From: DASXTW01 sp036505215
Lineage (GTDB): Bacteria; Actinomycetota; UBA4738
Reading direction: 5' to 3'
Assembly (NCBI GenBank): GCA_036505215.1
Contig: DASXTW010000083.1
Span: 1 to 6,977, forward strand
DNA length: 6,977 bases
Positions 1-6,291 of the stretch are shown one piece after another; position 1 is the first letter of the stretch; the number at the start of each line of letters is the position of its first letter. The notes beneath the pieces are model-generated. The model saw only the letters and a program-made list of their open reading frames with translations. It did no database searches and had not been told where the DNA came from. Made by a program: the position numbers and the translations under genes.

Positions 1-1
1 C

Positions 2-511
2 CGGGGGGGAACCCTCTTCACCGCAGAGGGTCTGGTTCCGCTGTCGCGGAATGATCCGCGGGGGTTTCGAGTCCTGCGCCCTGGTGCTCAAGGGCTGATC
101 CTGCTGCTTGGCAACGGGGTCCGGTGGGGCGGACGCCCCAACCCCGACGGGCTCAGGCGACGGCGCATCGCCGAGCTGCTATCGGAGGATCGGGAGGGTG
201 TTGACCTCGCCGCCAGACGTTTTGGGCTTCCCGTTTCGTTGGTGAGACGGATCGCCGCGGCCGTTTCGCGGGGAGGGTGGGATCGTGGGTCCCTGTTGCT
301 CTTGGAAGCGTGGGCATTGCTCCGGGCTATGGGAGATCCCCTCACGCTCCTGAGACGGGCGAAGTTCCGACTGTTGAGCAAGAAGCGCTGCCCTGTGCTC
401 CGAGCCATCTTCTACGACGACCGACAGCTTCCCGCGGACGTCGAGGGGTGGCTTGCGAATGTCCGCAAGACCCATGTGGTCCGCGACGTCGGCCTGCAGG
501 TTGGCCCATGA
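2..511 (+). CDS. Nucleotidyltransferase-family protein, C-terminal part (5' truncated by window edge)
   Basis: An open frame runs from the window edge (first full codon at base 2) to a TGA at 509-511, giving 169 residues of a longer protein. It aligns by eye with the C-terminal half of the next gene's transferase region: 'LRPGAQGLILLLGNGVRWG' matches 'LRPGAEGLLKLLLNGVSRWG', and 'GGWDRGSLLLLEAWA' matches 'GGWSRSSMLVLEAWA'. What is visible corresponds to the stretch just after the third catalytic acid of that domain, mainly a helical tail. The nucleotidyl-transfer active site itself therefore lies off the window. It is unknown whether the missing N-terminus also carries a kinase domain, as in the neighbour. 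The last 60 residues or so (rich in R and K, ending VGLQVGP) do not match the neighbour well. The stop overlaps the next gene's ATG (ATGA), which implies translational coupling. The family call rests on the paralogy, not on catalytic residues seen here. Confidence 0.75.
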   Translation, partial: RGGTLFTAEGLVPLSRNDPRGFRVLRPGAQGLILLLGNGVRWGGRPNPDGLRRRRIAELLSEDREGVDLAARRFGLPVSLVRRIAAAVSRGGWDRGSLLLLEAWALLRAMGDPLTLLRRAKFRLLSKKRCPVLRAIFYDDRQLPADVEGWLANVRKTHVVRDVGLQVGP

Positions 512-1989
512 AGGCGATCGATCGCTCTCTCGCGGGTCGTGAGCGCGGCGGTGTCGTCGTGGTTGTCGGTCCCGACGGAGCCGGCAAGTCGACCCTCGCA
601 GAAGCTGTCGTCCGCGGGGCACCCGAGGATACGCAAACACTGCTCCTCGCCAACAGGCGTGGGGCAACACCCGCGCGACTGTTGCCGCGCCGCCGCGTTC
701 GGGGCCCGACGACCAGCCCTCACCGTCACCCCCCGTATGCCGCACCCGTCTCGATCGCCAAGACCGTGTATCTGTTCGCGGACTTCCTTCTGACGTGGTT
801 CTCACGGGTTCGGCCCGTCGTCGCGTGTGGTGGCTGGGTCGTGATCGAGCGGGGATGGTGGGACACGCTGGTGGATCCAACGAGGTACCGCCTCCGTCCT
901 GCGCCCGTGCTGACCCGGGCACTGAGCCGTTTGGCTCCGCGCGCAGACGTGATCCTGATCCTGGAGGCGGCGCCCGGCGTGATCCGATCCCGCAAAGCGC
1001 AGCTGACGGAGTCCGAGATCGTTCGGCAGGCGCGGGCTTGGAGAAGCGTCCTGAGCGCGCGCCAACACCGCACCTTTATCGATGCGTCCCGATCGGCCGA
1101 GGAAGTGTTCCGGGCGGCGGCGCAGGAATTGTCGTGGCTTCCTCCAGGCGAGTCGCTCGACCCGGTCTCGACGGTGCCGCGCGCGGGCGCGAGTAGAGCA
1201 TCACCCCGCACGAACGGAGAAGGGTCGGGGGAGGCTAGCCGCTGGTTTCCACTGATCCGGGCGCTGATGCGGGCCGCTCCAAGCCTGGTCGTGTGGAAGA
1301 ACGCATCTCGAACTCTGCGTGGTCAGGGAGACCTAGACGTCGTGGCGGCACCCGCTGACTGGCCGGTGATCGTCGACGTGTTCGCCCGGTGGGCGGACGG
1401 CCAGGGGTTCACCCCCGCCCTGTGTGACCACGTCCCGAACTCGCTCTTCCTTCGCGCCGAGGGCAATGATCCTCCCGCCTTCGAGCTCGACGTGAAGTCC
1501 CGAGGCACGTTCCGGGGCTCGGTTCTCTTTGAGGCGCCCGACCTCGACTCATTGGTGGAGTGGGATGATCTCGGTTTCCGCCGGCTCCGTCCGGGGGCCG
1601 AGGGGTTGCTCAAGCTCCTGCTCAACGGGGTCTCGCGGTGGGGAACCCCGAAGTGGGAGCGGGTGGCCAGGGAGGACATCTCCCTACTTGTGGCGGCAGA
1701 CCCCGAGGGGGCGGCAGCCGCTGCTTCCCTTTTCGGGTGGGCGGCCTGGGCCGCACGCGACGTGGCCGGCGCTGTGGCAACTGGTGGGTGGTCGAGGAGC
1801 TCCATGCTCGTGCTCGAGGCGTGGGCGGCTCGGAACGCTCTGCGACATCCCACCATCCTTACCCGACGTATCGGGAGCCGGCCGACCGGGAGCTGCCCAG
1901 GGCTCAAGCGGTCTCTGAAGCTAAGCGGGGGCAGCGCAGCGGCGAGCGCGGGGCGGCAGCTGCTCGATTCTCATCGGTTGGGAGCCTGA
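508..1989 (+). CDS. Bifunctional protein: thymidylate-kinase-like P-loop domain fused to nucleotidyltransferase-like domain
   Basis: 493 residues from the ATG at 508, which overlaps the upstream TGA. The frame stays open back to 277, but that part lies inside the upstream gene. A weak CAGG precedes the ATG by about 7 bases. Residues 15-205 are a thymidylate-kinase-like domain. They contain Walker A GPDGAGKST (21-29), the segment PHRHPPY (71-77), a hydrophobic stretch VYLFADFLLTWF (87-98), ERGWWDTLVDPTRYR (114-128) where family members usually have DRYYYDLLVDP, and a lid-like Arg/Lys region (R160, R162, K163). Residues 245-445 look like a minimal nucleotidyltransferase: KNAS (264-267) in place of the usual GS, GDLD (274-277) as the acidic pair, ELD (326-328) as a candidate third acid, then helices shared with the preceding gene. 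The tail after about residue 450 is low complexity. By inference it phosphorylates and/or nucleotidylates an intermediate of surface-polymer synthesis in the cytoplasm. It is not a housekeeping dTMP kinase, because of the fusion and the context. Substrates are unknown. Confidence 0.85.
   Translation: MKAIDRSLAGRERGGVVVVVGPDGAGKSTLAEAVVRGAPEDTQTLLLANRRGATPARLLPRRRVRGPTTSPHRHPPYAAPVSIAKTVYLFADFLLTWFSRVRPVVACGGWVVIERGWWDTLVDPTRYRLRPAPVLTRALSRLAPRADVILILEAAPGVIRSRKAQLTESEIVRQARAWRSVLSARQHRTFIDASRSAEEVFRAAAQELSWLPPGESLDPVSTVPRAGASRASPRTNGEGSGEASRWFPLIRALMRAAPSLVVWKNASRTLRGQGDLDVVAAPADWPVIVDVFARWADGQGFTPALCDHVPNSLFLRAEGNDPPAFELDVKSRGTFRGSVLFEAPDLDSLVEWDDLGFRRLRPGAEGLLKLLLNGVSRWGTPKWERVAREDISLLVAADPEGAAAAASLFGWAAWAARDVAGAVATGGWSRSSMLVLEAWAARNALRHPTILTRRIGSRPTGSCPGLKRSLKLSGGSAAASAGRQLLDSHRLGA
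1978..1984 (+). promoter_or_regulatory. Ribosome binding site supporting the 1994 start
   Basis: TTGGGAG, overlapping the last codons of the upstream gene, sits 9 bases before the ATG at 1994. It favours that start over the in-frame ATG at 2027, which is preceded by GGAGCGCGAG and remains possible. The kinase fold begins about 16 residues after the second ATG, so both starts keep the domain intact. Confidence 0.5.
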
Positions 1990-1993
1990 ACCG

Positions 1994-3604
1994 ATGATCC
2001 GTCGAGGCATCGCGGAGCGCGAGCGCATGGAACCGTCGAATCTCGCTGCTGACAACGAACGTTCCAGGCGTGGGGGCGTGCTGCTCCTCGCCGGTCCTGA
2101 CGGGGTCGGCAAGACCACCCTGTCGCGAGCCCTTGAGGAAACGGTTCTGGTCGACCGCCCGCTCCTGCACGTTCATCATCGGCGCGGGGTGGGAGTCCTT
2201 CCAGCGCGGAAACCACAAGGACCAACTTCCGAACCGCATCGTCACCCTCCCTATGGGCGCCTCGTGTCGGCGGGAAAGCTCCTCTATCTGTATCTCGACT
2301 TCCTCCTGGGTTTCGTGATCCGAACGCGCCCCTTCGTCAATACCGGCGGCTGGGTGATCCTCCAGCGCAACTGGTGGGACCTCCTGGTGGATCCTCTCCG
2401 GTATCGGCTCAGGCCGATGCCGCGGCTGGCCCGCCGGCTGGGGAGGCTCCTACCCCAGCCCGATCTCATCCTCGTTCTTGAGGCCGACCCGCGGGTGATC
2501 CGCGGTCGAAAGGCGGAGCTGACCGAAGGCGAGCTCAAGAGGCAGATGCGGGCGTGGCGGAGCCTGCTGCCAACCGATCGCTCCGTCTTCCTGGACGTGG
2601 CCGCGCACCCCCACGAGGTGGCCGACAGAGCAAGGGAGGAGGTCGAGCGTTTCCTGGACGCAAGGGCGGCGCGTACGTTGGGACCTGGATGGATACGCCT
2701 GCCCTCGAGAACCGATCCCCGGTGGGTGATCCCCCGCGGCCCCCGTCGGGTCTCTCGTGCTGCCCTGCGCATCTACCACCCGATGACCAGGCGCGGCCTC
2801 GTGGCCTGGCAGATTGCTCGGGTTTTGGCGGCGTTGGGGGCGCTGCGACTGCTTCCGAGAGCCGAACCGCCCCCGGTGGAGGTTCGACGACTGCTCGCCC
2901 CGTGGACTCCACGGGGCGGCGCGATGGCGATTGCCAGAGCGAACCATTCCGGGCGGCATCTTGCGCTTCTCCTCGACGGGAAAGGGCGTGAGGCGGCGTG
3001 GGCCAAGATCGCCACGGATACGGAGGGCGGCCGACGGCTCGTCACCGAGTGGCGGAACCTCGAAAGCATGAGACAGCGTCTGTCGCCTCCGGTGTCGGCC
3101 CCGGCGGTTCTCTCCGTCGAAGAGCGGCTGCTCGTGATGGAGGCCGTTCCGTGGAAGCCGCGGGCCCGTCCCTGGCTGCTGCCGCTCGACGTGGCGGAGG
3201 CGCTGGGCGCGTTTGCTGGTGGGACGCCCACGCTGTCTCACGGTGACGTCGCGCCGTGGAACCTCCTTCGGACCCGAGCGGGGTGGCGCCTCGTCGACTG
3301 GGAGCACGCAGGGGAGGGCATTCCATTTCAGGATCTCTTCCATTTCCTCTTCAGGGCCCATGTCCATCTGGGACGACCTCGATATCGCTCGCTGCTCGCT
3401 GGCCTGGACGGTAGAGGGCCGGTGGGACGCGCCATCCACGCGTACGCGCGAGGCGCGGGACACCCGCCCAGCGAAGTGCCCTCGTACCTCGCCGAGTATC
3501 TGGAAGCGCAGCTGTCAACGCTGGGCACCGCTCGCTCCGAAGACCGCTTGGCGATCGAGGTAGCGACCCGATTGCTCTCCGAATTGAAGAAGCGAGGAGC
3601 ATGA
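1994..3604 (+). CDS. Bifunctional protein: thymidylate-kinase-like P-loop domain fused to APH/choline-kinase-like phosphotransferase
   Basis: 536 residues, starting 4 bases after the previous stop. Residues 27-222 repeat the P-loop kinase of the preceding gene. They contain Walker A GPDGVGKTT (34-42), GPTSEPHRHPPY (76-87), QRNWWDLLVDPLRYRLRP (124-141) and RGRKAELTEGELKRQ (170-184). Over about 117 residues from GPT to the end of RSLL I count about 60% identity with the neighbour by hand. Residues about 300-536 form an aminoglycoside-phosphotransferase-type kinase: AKIA with K338 as the likely ATP-binding lysine, E352 in the following helix, Brenner motif HGDVAPWNLL (H416, D418, N423) and the metal-binding VDWE (D435). 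All key APH residues are present, so this half looks active. A basic linker (230-290) joins the two. APH-fold kinases phosphorylate small molecules such as choline, amino sugars or nucleosides; here a glycan precursor is the likeliest target, by inference. Antibiotic resistance is unlikely given the fusion and context. The stop overlaps the next ATG. Confidence 0.87.
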   Translation: MIRRGIAERERMEPSNLAADNERSRRGGVLLLAGPDGVGKTTLSRALEETVLVDRPLLHVHHRRGVGVLPARKPQGPTSEPHRHPPYGRLVSAGKLLYLYLDFLLGFVIRTRPFVNTGGWVILQRNWWDLLVDPLRYRLRPMPRLARRLGRLLPQPDLILVLEADPRVIRGRKAELTEGELKRQMRAWRSLLPTDRSVFLDVAAHPHEVADRAREEVERFLDARAARTLGPGWIRLPSRTDPRWVIPRGPRRVSRAALRIYHPMTRRGLVAWQIARVLAALGALRLLPRAEPPPVEVRRLLAPWTPRGGAMAIARANHSGRHLALLLDGKGREAAWAKIATDTEGGRRLVTEWRNLESMRQRLSPPVSAPAVLSVEERLLVMEAVPWKPRARPWLLPLDVAEALGAFAGGTPTLSHGDVAPWNLLRTRAGWRLVDWEHAGEGIPFQDLFHFLFRAHVHLGRPRYRSLLAGLDGRGPVGRAIHAYARGAGHPPSEVPSYLAEYLEAQLSTLGTARSEDRLAIEVATRLLSELKKRGA

Positions 3605-4680
3605 GCGCGCGAAAGGAGTGGGTGTTGGTGACGGCCGACGGGCCTCAGCTCCGCGATCCGCTCGTGGCGGTCCGAGCCCTCGCCGTCGCCGGGTTCCAGC
3701 CCGCCATCGCAGTGTCAGGTGGTGGGTCGCTCGCCGCGGCCTCCCGGTTCTGTCGCCGACGGATCGACGTTCCTCACCCAACGACCGAGGAATGGCTTCC
3801 GGCCATCCGGCAGGAGCTCTCTCGAAAGGACTATCTCACCGTCCTTCCCGGTAGCGAGGTGGCGCTCCTTGCCCTCGGAGTTTCGGCGCCGCACCTGGTC
3901 GACAAGGCCGAGCTCGCTCGACGAGGAGAGATCGTCGGTATACCGGCTCCGCCGTCCCTCCACTTCGAGGGAACCGCAGACCTCCTGGGTGCGGCCAATG
4001 AACTTCCCTATCCGGTGATCGTGAAGCCGGCCGTCCATCGTTACTACGCATCACGCGTGGAGTCTCCAGAGGGTCTCGCGGCCAGCGTGCTGGAGGACGG
4101 ACCGGTCATGGTGCAGCCGTTCCTCGACGATGGCTTGCGCGCGGTCTCTGGTGTCGTCTGGAAGGGCAGCCTCGTGGCCGCCGTGCACGAGAGGTGGTTC
4201 CGGATCTGGAGGTTCTACGCAGGAGTGGCGACCGCCGCGGAGACCACCGAGCCGGACCTCGCCCTGGAGGAACGCCTGCTGGCGTTATTGGAAGGATACG
4301 AGGGGTACTTCCACGCGCAGTTCGCCGGCCCGTACCTGCTCGACCTCAATCTCCGCGTCCACACGTCGCATCCGCTGGCGGTGGCCGCTGGAGTGAATCT
4401 GGTCGGGATCTACTGCGATCTTCTCAGGGGTGAGGAGGTGCCGCCGGCACGGGCTCGCCCCGGGGTGTTCTTCCGGTGGCTGGAGGGTGACGTACGGCAT
4501 CTCCTCAAGGCGGTGCGCCTGGGCCAGATGAGCGCCGGGCAGGCGCTTCGGGAGTTGCGACCCCGTCGAGGCACCGCCCACAGCACCGAATCCCTTACCG
4601 ATCCGGGGCCGACGTTCAATCGCTTGTGGTACGCGACCAAGCGCATCGCCGAGGGCGTGAGAGATCGAGATGCCGCCTAG
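3601..4680 (+). CDS. ATP-grasp family ligase
   Basis: 359 residues. The ATG at 3601 overlaps the previous TGA (ATGA), so translation is probably coupled. An AGGAG lies only 1 base before it. A better-placed AAAGGAG at 3612-3618 would serve TTG/GTG codons at 3625/3628, but starting there removes the first strand (EWVLVTADG, residues 6-14) of the N-terminal domain, so I keep 3601. The order of elements fits ATP-grasp proteins of the CarB/PylC kind: an N-terminal Rossmann-like domain (1-100), DKAELA (101-106), ATP-binding lysine in YPVIVKP (137-143), hinge MVQPFLDDG (170-178), then HAQF (238-241) and LLDLNLR (246-252) where many members have E...EiNpR. Candidate metal ligands are Q240, D248 and N250. 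These enzymes form amide or ester-like bonds through an acylphosphate. A cytosolic role joining an amino acid or other carboxylate to a surface-polymer precursor is inferred from the neighbours. It is followed by a 150-base spacer. Confidence 0.85.
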   Translation: MSARKEWVLVTADGPQLRDPLVAVRALAVAGFQPAIAVSGGGSLAAASRFCRRRIDVPHPTTEEWLPAIRQELSRKDYLTVLPGSEVALLALGVSAPHLVDKAELARRGEIVGIPAPPSLHFEGTADLLGAANELPYPVIVKPAVHRYYASRVESPEGLAASVLEDGPVMVQPFLDDGLRAVSGVVWKGSLVAAVHERWFRIWRFYAGVATAAETTEPDLALEERLLALLEGYEGYFHAQFAGPYLLDLNLRVHTSHPLAVAAGVNLVGIYCDLLRGEEVPPARARPGVFFRWLEGDVRHLLKAVRLGQMSAGQALRELRPRRGTAHSTESLTDPGPTFNRLWYATKRIAEGVRDRDAA

Positions 4681-4830
4681 CCTTCCGTCCAGGGCTCTCG
4701 TCAATGGATCCCTCACGTTCGCGCTGATCCTGGACGATCGCCACACGTGGGTAGGGTCCGCGGCGGCGCCGACGCCGGCCCTGTCCTCGCGCCGTGCCTC
4801 AAATCGAACAGCGAAGGGGAACCGCGCATC
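4681..4830 (+). other. Spacer between the ATP-grasp and flippase genes
   Basis: There is no conserved coding signal here. A 54-codon frame (ATG 4670, TGA 4832-4834) spans the gap and overlaps both neighbours, with about 75% GC at third positions by hand count. It encodes a Ser/Ala/Arg-rich string without recognisable features, so I do not call it a gene. The spacer also holds an inverted repeat CGTCCAGG (4686-4693) / CCTGGACG (4729-4736) with a 35-base loop and no T run after it, and a CACACGTGG at 4742-4750 that recurs in the next spacer. No convincing -35/-10 pair was found, so the flippase may still be read from the upstream transcript. Confidence 0.5.
4814..4820 (+). promoter_or_regulatory. 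Ribosome binding site deciding the flippase start
   Basis: AAGGGGA lies 10 bases before the GTG at 4831. It supports that start over the upstream in-frame GTG at 4747, which would add 28 residues of low-complexity sequence before the first membrane helix. Confidence 0.55.
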
Positions 4831-6105
4831 GTGACCACGGGGGCCTGGCCTCGGATCGCTCGCCGTGCCGGTTGGGGCGTTAGTGACCAGGCCTTCTCGA
4901 GTCTCACCAACTTCGCGCTGGGCATCGTTGTGGCCAGGACGCTCGGGCCCCGTGACTTCGGTGCATTCGGACTGGCCTTTGCAACGTACGTGGTTGCCCT
5001 AAGCATCTCGCAGACGGTGGCATCGGAGCCGCTCCTGGTCAGGTACAGCGGTACCCGATCCCAAGCCCTGAAGGAGGGCGCCCGTTCAGCCAGCGGAACG
5101 GCCCTGACGGTTGGGGTGCTCGTCGGAGGGGTTTGCCTAGTGATCGGCTGGGCGTTGTCCGGAGCCCTGGGCCAGGCGTTCACCGCACTCGGGTTGACCC
5201 TGCCCGGGTTGCTCGTCCAGGACAACTTGCGAATGATCTTCTTCGCGTCCCGGCGCGGTCAGCACGCCCTGGTCAACGACGTGATATGGGCCGTGGTGAT
5301 GTTCCCTGCGCTCGCGGTCGTGGTCCTGACGGGGAGAGGCTCCCTGTTCTGGCTGACCCTGGCGTGGGGCGGGGCGGCCAATGCAGCTGCACTGGTCGGC
5401 ATGCTCCAGGCGAGGCTCGTCCCGAATCCGCGCCGGACCGCAGGGTGGCTCCGGGAGCACCGGGATATCGCCCCCCGATTCTTGGGGGAGATGATGGCCC
5501 TCACGGGTTCGACGCAGCTGAGCCAATACGGGATTGGAGCGAGCGCAGGGCTGGCCGCGGTCGGCGCCATCCGCGCAGGGCAGCTATTGCTGAACCCTCT
5601 TCATATCCTCAGCATCGGCATCAGGCTCGTCGCCCTGCCGGAGGCTGTACGGATCGGGCGAGACTCCGTTCAGCAGCTGCGACGGATGGTGCGGGTCATC
5701 GCTGCCGTCCTTGTCACCACGGCCGTCGCCTTGGGAACGGTGCTTGTCCTGTTGCCCTCCTCTCTGGGGAATGCAATTCTCGGACTGAGTTGGCCCGCGG
5801 CACGGAGCGTATTCGTCCCCCTGACGTTGGTCCAGGCGGCGGCCGGGGCGATCACGGGGGCGGCCATCGGACTGCGCGCGTTGGTGGCCGCGGGGCGGAG
5901 CCTTCGGGCCCGCTTGCTCGTCTCCCTGCTCCAGCTCGCCGGTGCCATAGGTGGCGCAGCCGCAGGCGGAGCCCGCGGGGCGGCCTGGGGCCTTGCGATC
6001 GCAGGCTTCCTCGGAGCTGCCGTGTTCTGGCGGCAGTTCAATAGGGCTTTCGATGAGCAGCTCCGGTCGGAACTCGCCGAGCGGGAGCTCGCGCCAATTG
6101 GATGA
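4831..6105 (+). CDS. Wzx/MOP-superfamily polysaccharide flippase-like membrane protein
   Basis: 424 residues from GTG 4831, which has AAGGGGA upstream; the frame also opens earlier at GTG 4747. The start GWGVSDQAFSSLTNFALG (14-31) followed by VARTLGPRDFGAFGLAF (34-50) is characteristic of the polysaccharide-exporter branch of the MOP superfamily: an amphipathic N-terminus, then 'ART-G...-FG' between helices 1 and 2. I count about 12 hydrophobic segments, near 18-36, 45-65, 91-110, 113-129, 150-167, 171-192, 222-243, 247-270, 287-309, 326-350, 362-379 and 384-400, the number expected for the family. Basic loops such as NPRRTAGWLREHRD (199-212) are probably cytoplasmic. Members move undecaprenyl-linked oligosaccharides, teichuronic-type precursors or other lipid-linked units across the inner membrane. 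The substrate here is presumably the product of the upstream genes. The stop is in an ATGA context, but the short frame it could couple to is not convincing. Other MOP members such as MATE or MurJ proteins fit less well. Confidence 0.85.
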   Translation: MTTGAWPRIARRAGWGVSDQAFSSLTNFALGIVVARTLGPRDFGAFGLAFATYVVALSISQTVASEPLLVRYSGTRSQALKEGARSASGTALTVGVLVGGVCLVIGWALSGALGQAFTALGLTLPGLLVQDNLRMIFFASRRGQHALVNDVIWAVVMFPALAVVVLTGRGSLFWLTLAWGGAANAAALVGMLQARLVPNPRRTAGWLREHRDIAPRFLGEMMALTGSTQLSQYGIGASAGLAAVGAIRAGQLLLNPLHILSIGIRLVALPEAVRIGRDSVQQLRRMVRVIAAVLVTTAVALGTVLVLLPSSLGNAILGLSWPAARSVFVPLTLVQAAAGAITGAAIGLRALVAAGRSLRARLLVSLLQLAGAIGGAAAGGARGAAWGLAIAGFLGAAVFWRQFNRAFDEQLRSELAERELAPIG

Positions 6106-6291
6106 GGCACACGTGGATTGGCGTGCCTGAACCCGGCGGGCTGGAGACGGGAAGTGGCGGCATGGAGATTCTGATTTCGACTCTCGGTACCCGTCCGCGT
6201 GCGCCGGGAGAAAACCGTGTGGTAGAGGACGAGTCCAGGCGCCTTCAGCGGAACGGGCACGTGGATGATCTCAAATGGGGGGTTGAGCCTT
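6106..6291 (+). other. Spacer between the flippase and DNRLRE-protein genes
   Basis: I see no conserved gene and no hairpin followed by a T run. A 65-codon frame (ATG 6102 overlapping the flippase stop, TAG 6297-6299) covers it, but its third-position GC is only about 66% by hand count and the product resembles nothing I know, so it is probably chance. CACACGTGG (6108-6116) and CACGTGGAT (6110-6118 and again 6258-6266) are short repeats around a CACGTG palindrome. A promoter for the secreted protein would be expected here; I could not identify boxes with confidence. Confidence 0.45.

Noticed and set aside
277..507. Upstream extension of the kinase/NTase gene
   Set aside because: It would overlap 235 bases of the upstream gene, and the added residues have no domain character; the ATG at 508 sits in an ATGA junction right before the kinase fold.
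179..922. 247-residue open frame on the minus strand
   Set aside because: Antisense shadow of genes 1 and 2; low-complexity Arg/Ser/Pro sequence with no family resemblance.
508..1989. Housekeeping thymidylate kinase (tmk)
   Set aside because: Two tandem copies with fused transferases, altered DR motifs and surface-polymer neighbours do not fit the single ~210-residue essential enzyme.
2..1989. Toxin-antitoxin or abortive-infection NTase system
   Set aside because: There is an NTase-like domain, but no HEPN partner or small antitoxin, and the neighbours are biosynthetic and export genes.
2450..3463. 337-residue open frame on the minus strand
   Set aside because: It lies wholly antisense to the kinase/APH gene, is Arg/Pro-rich without domain motifs, and is explained by high GC leaving few stops in that frame.
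1994..3604. Aminoglycoside resistance phosphotransferase
   Set aside because: The APH fold is shared by many small-molecule kinases; fusion to a kinase module inside a flippase-linked operon and the lack of mobile DNA argue against resistance.
4686..4736. Inverted repeat as a transcription terminator
   Set aside because: 8-bp stem with a 35-base loop and no T run; a match of this length is not surprising by chance in a spacer of this size.
5133..6044. 303-residue frame on the + strand inside the flippase gene
   Set aside because: Gly/Arg/Pro-rich out-of-frame reading; the overlapping frame has about 12 membrane segments and flippase motifs.
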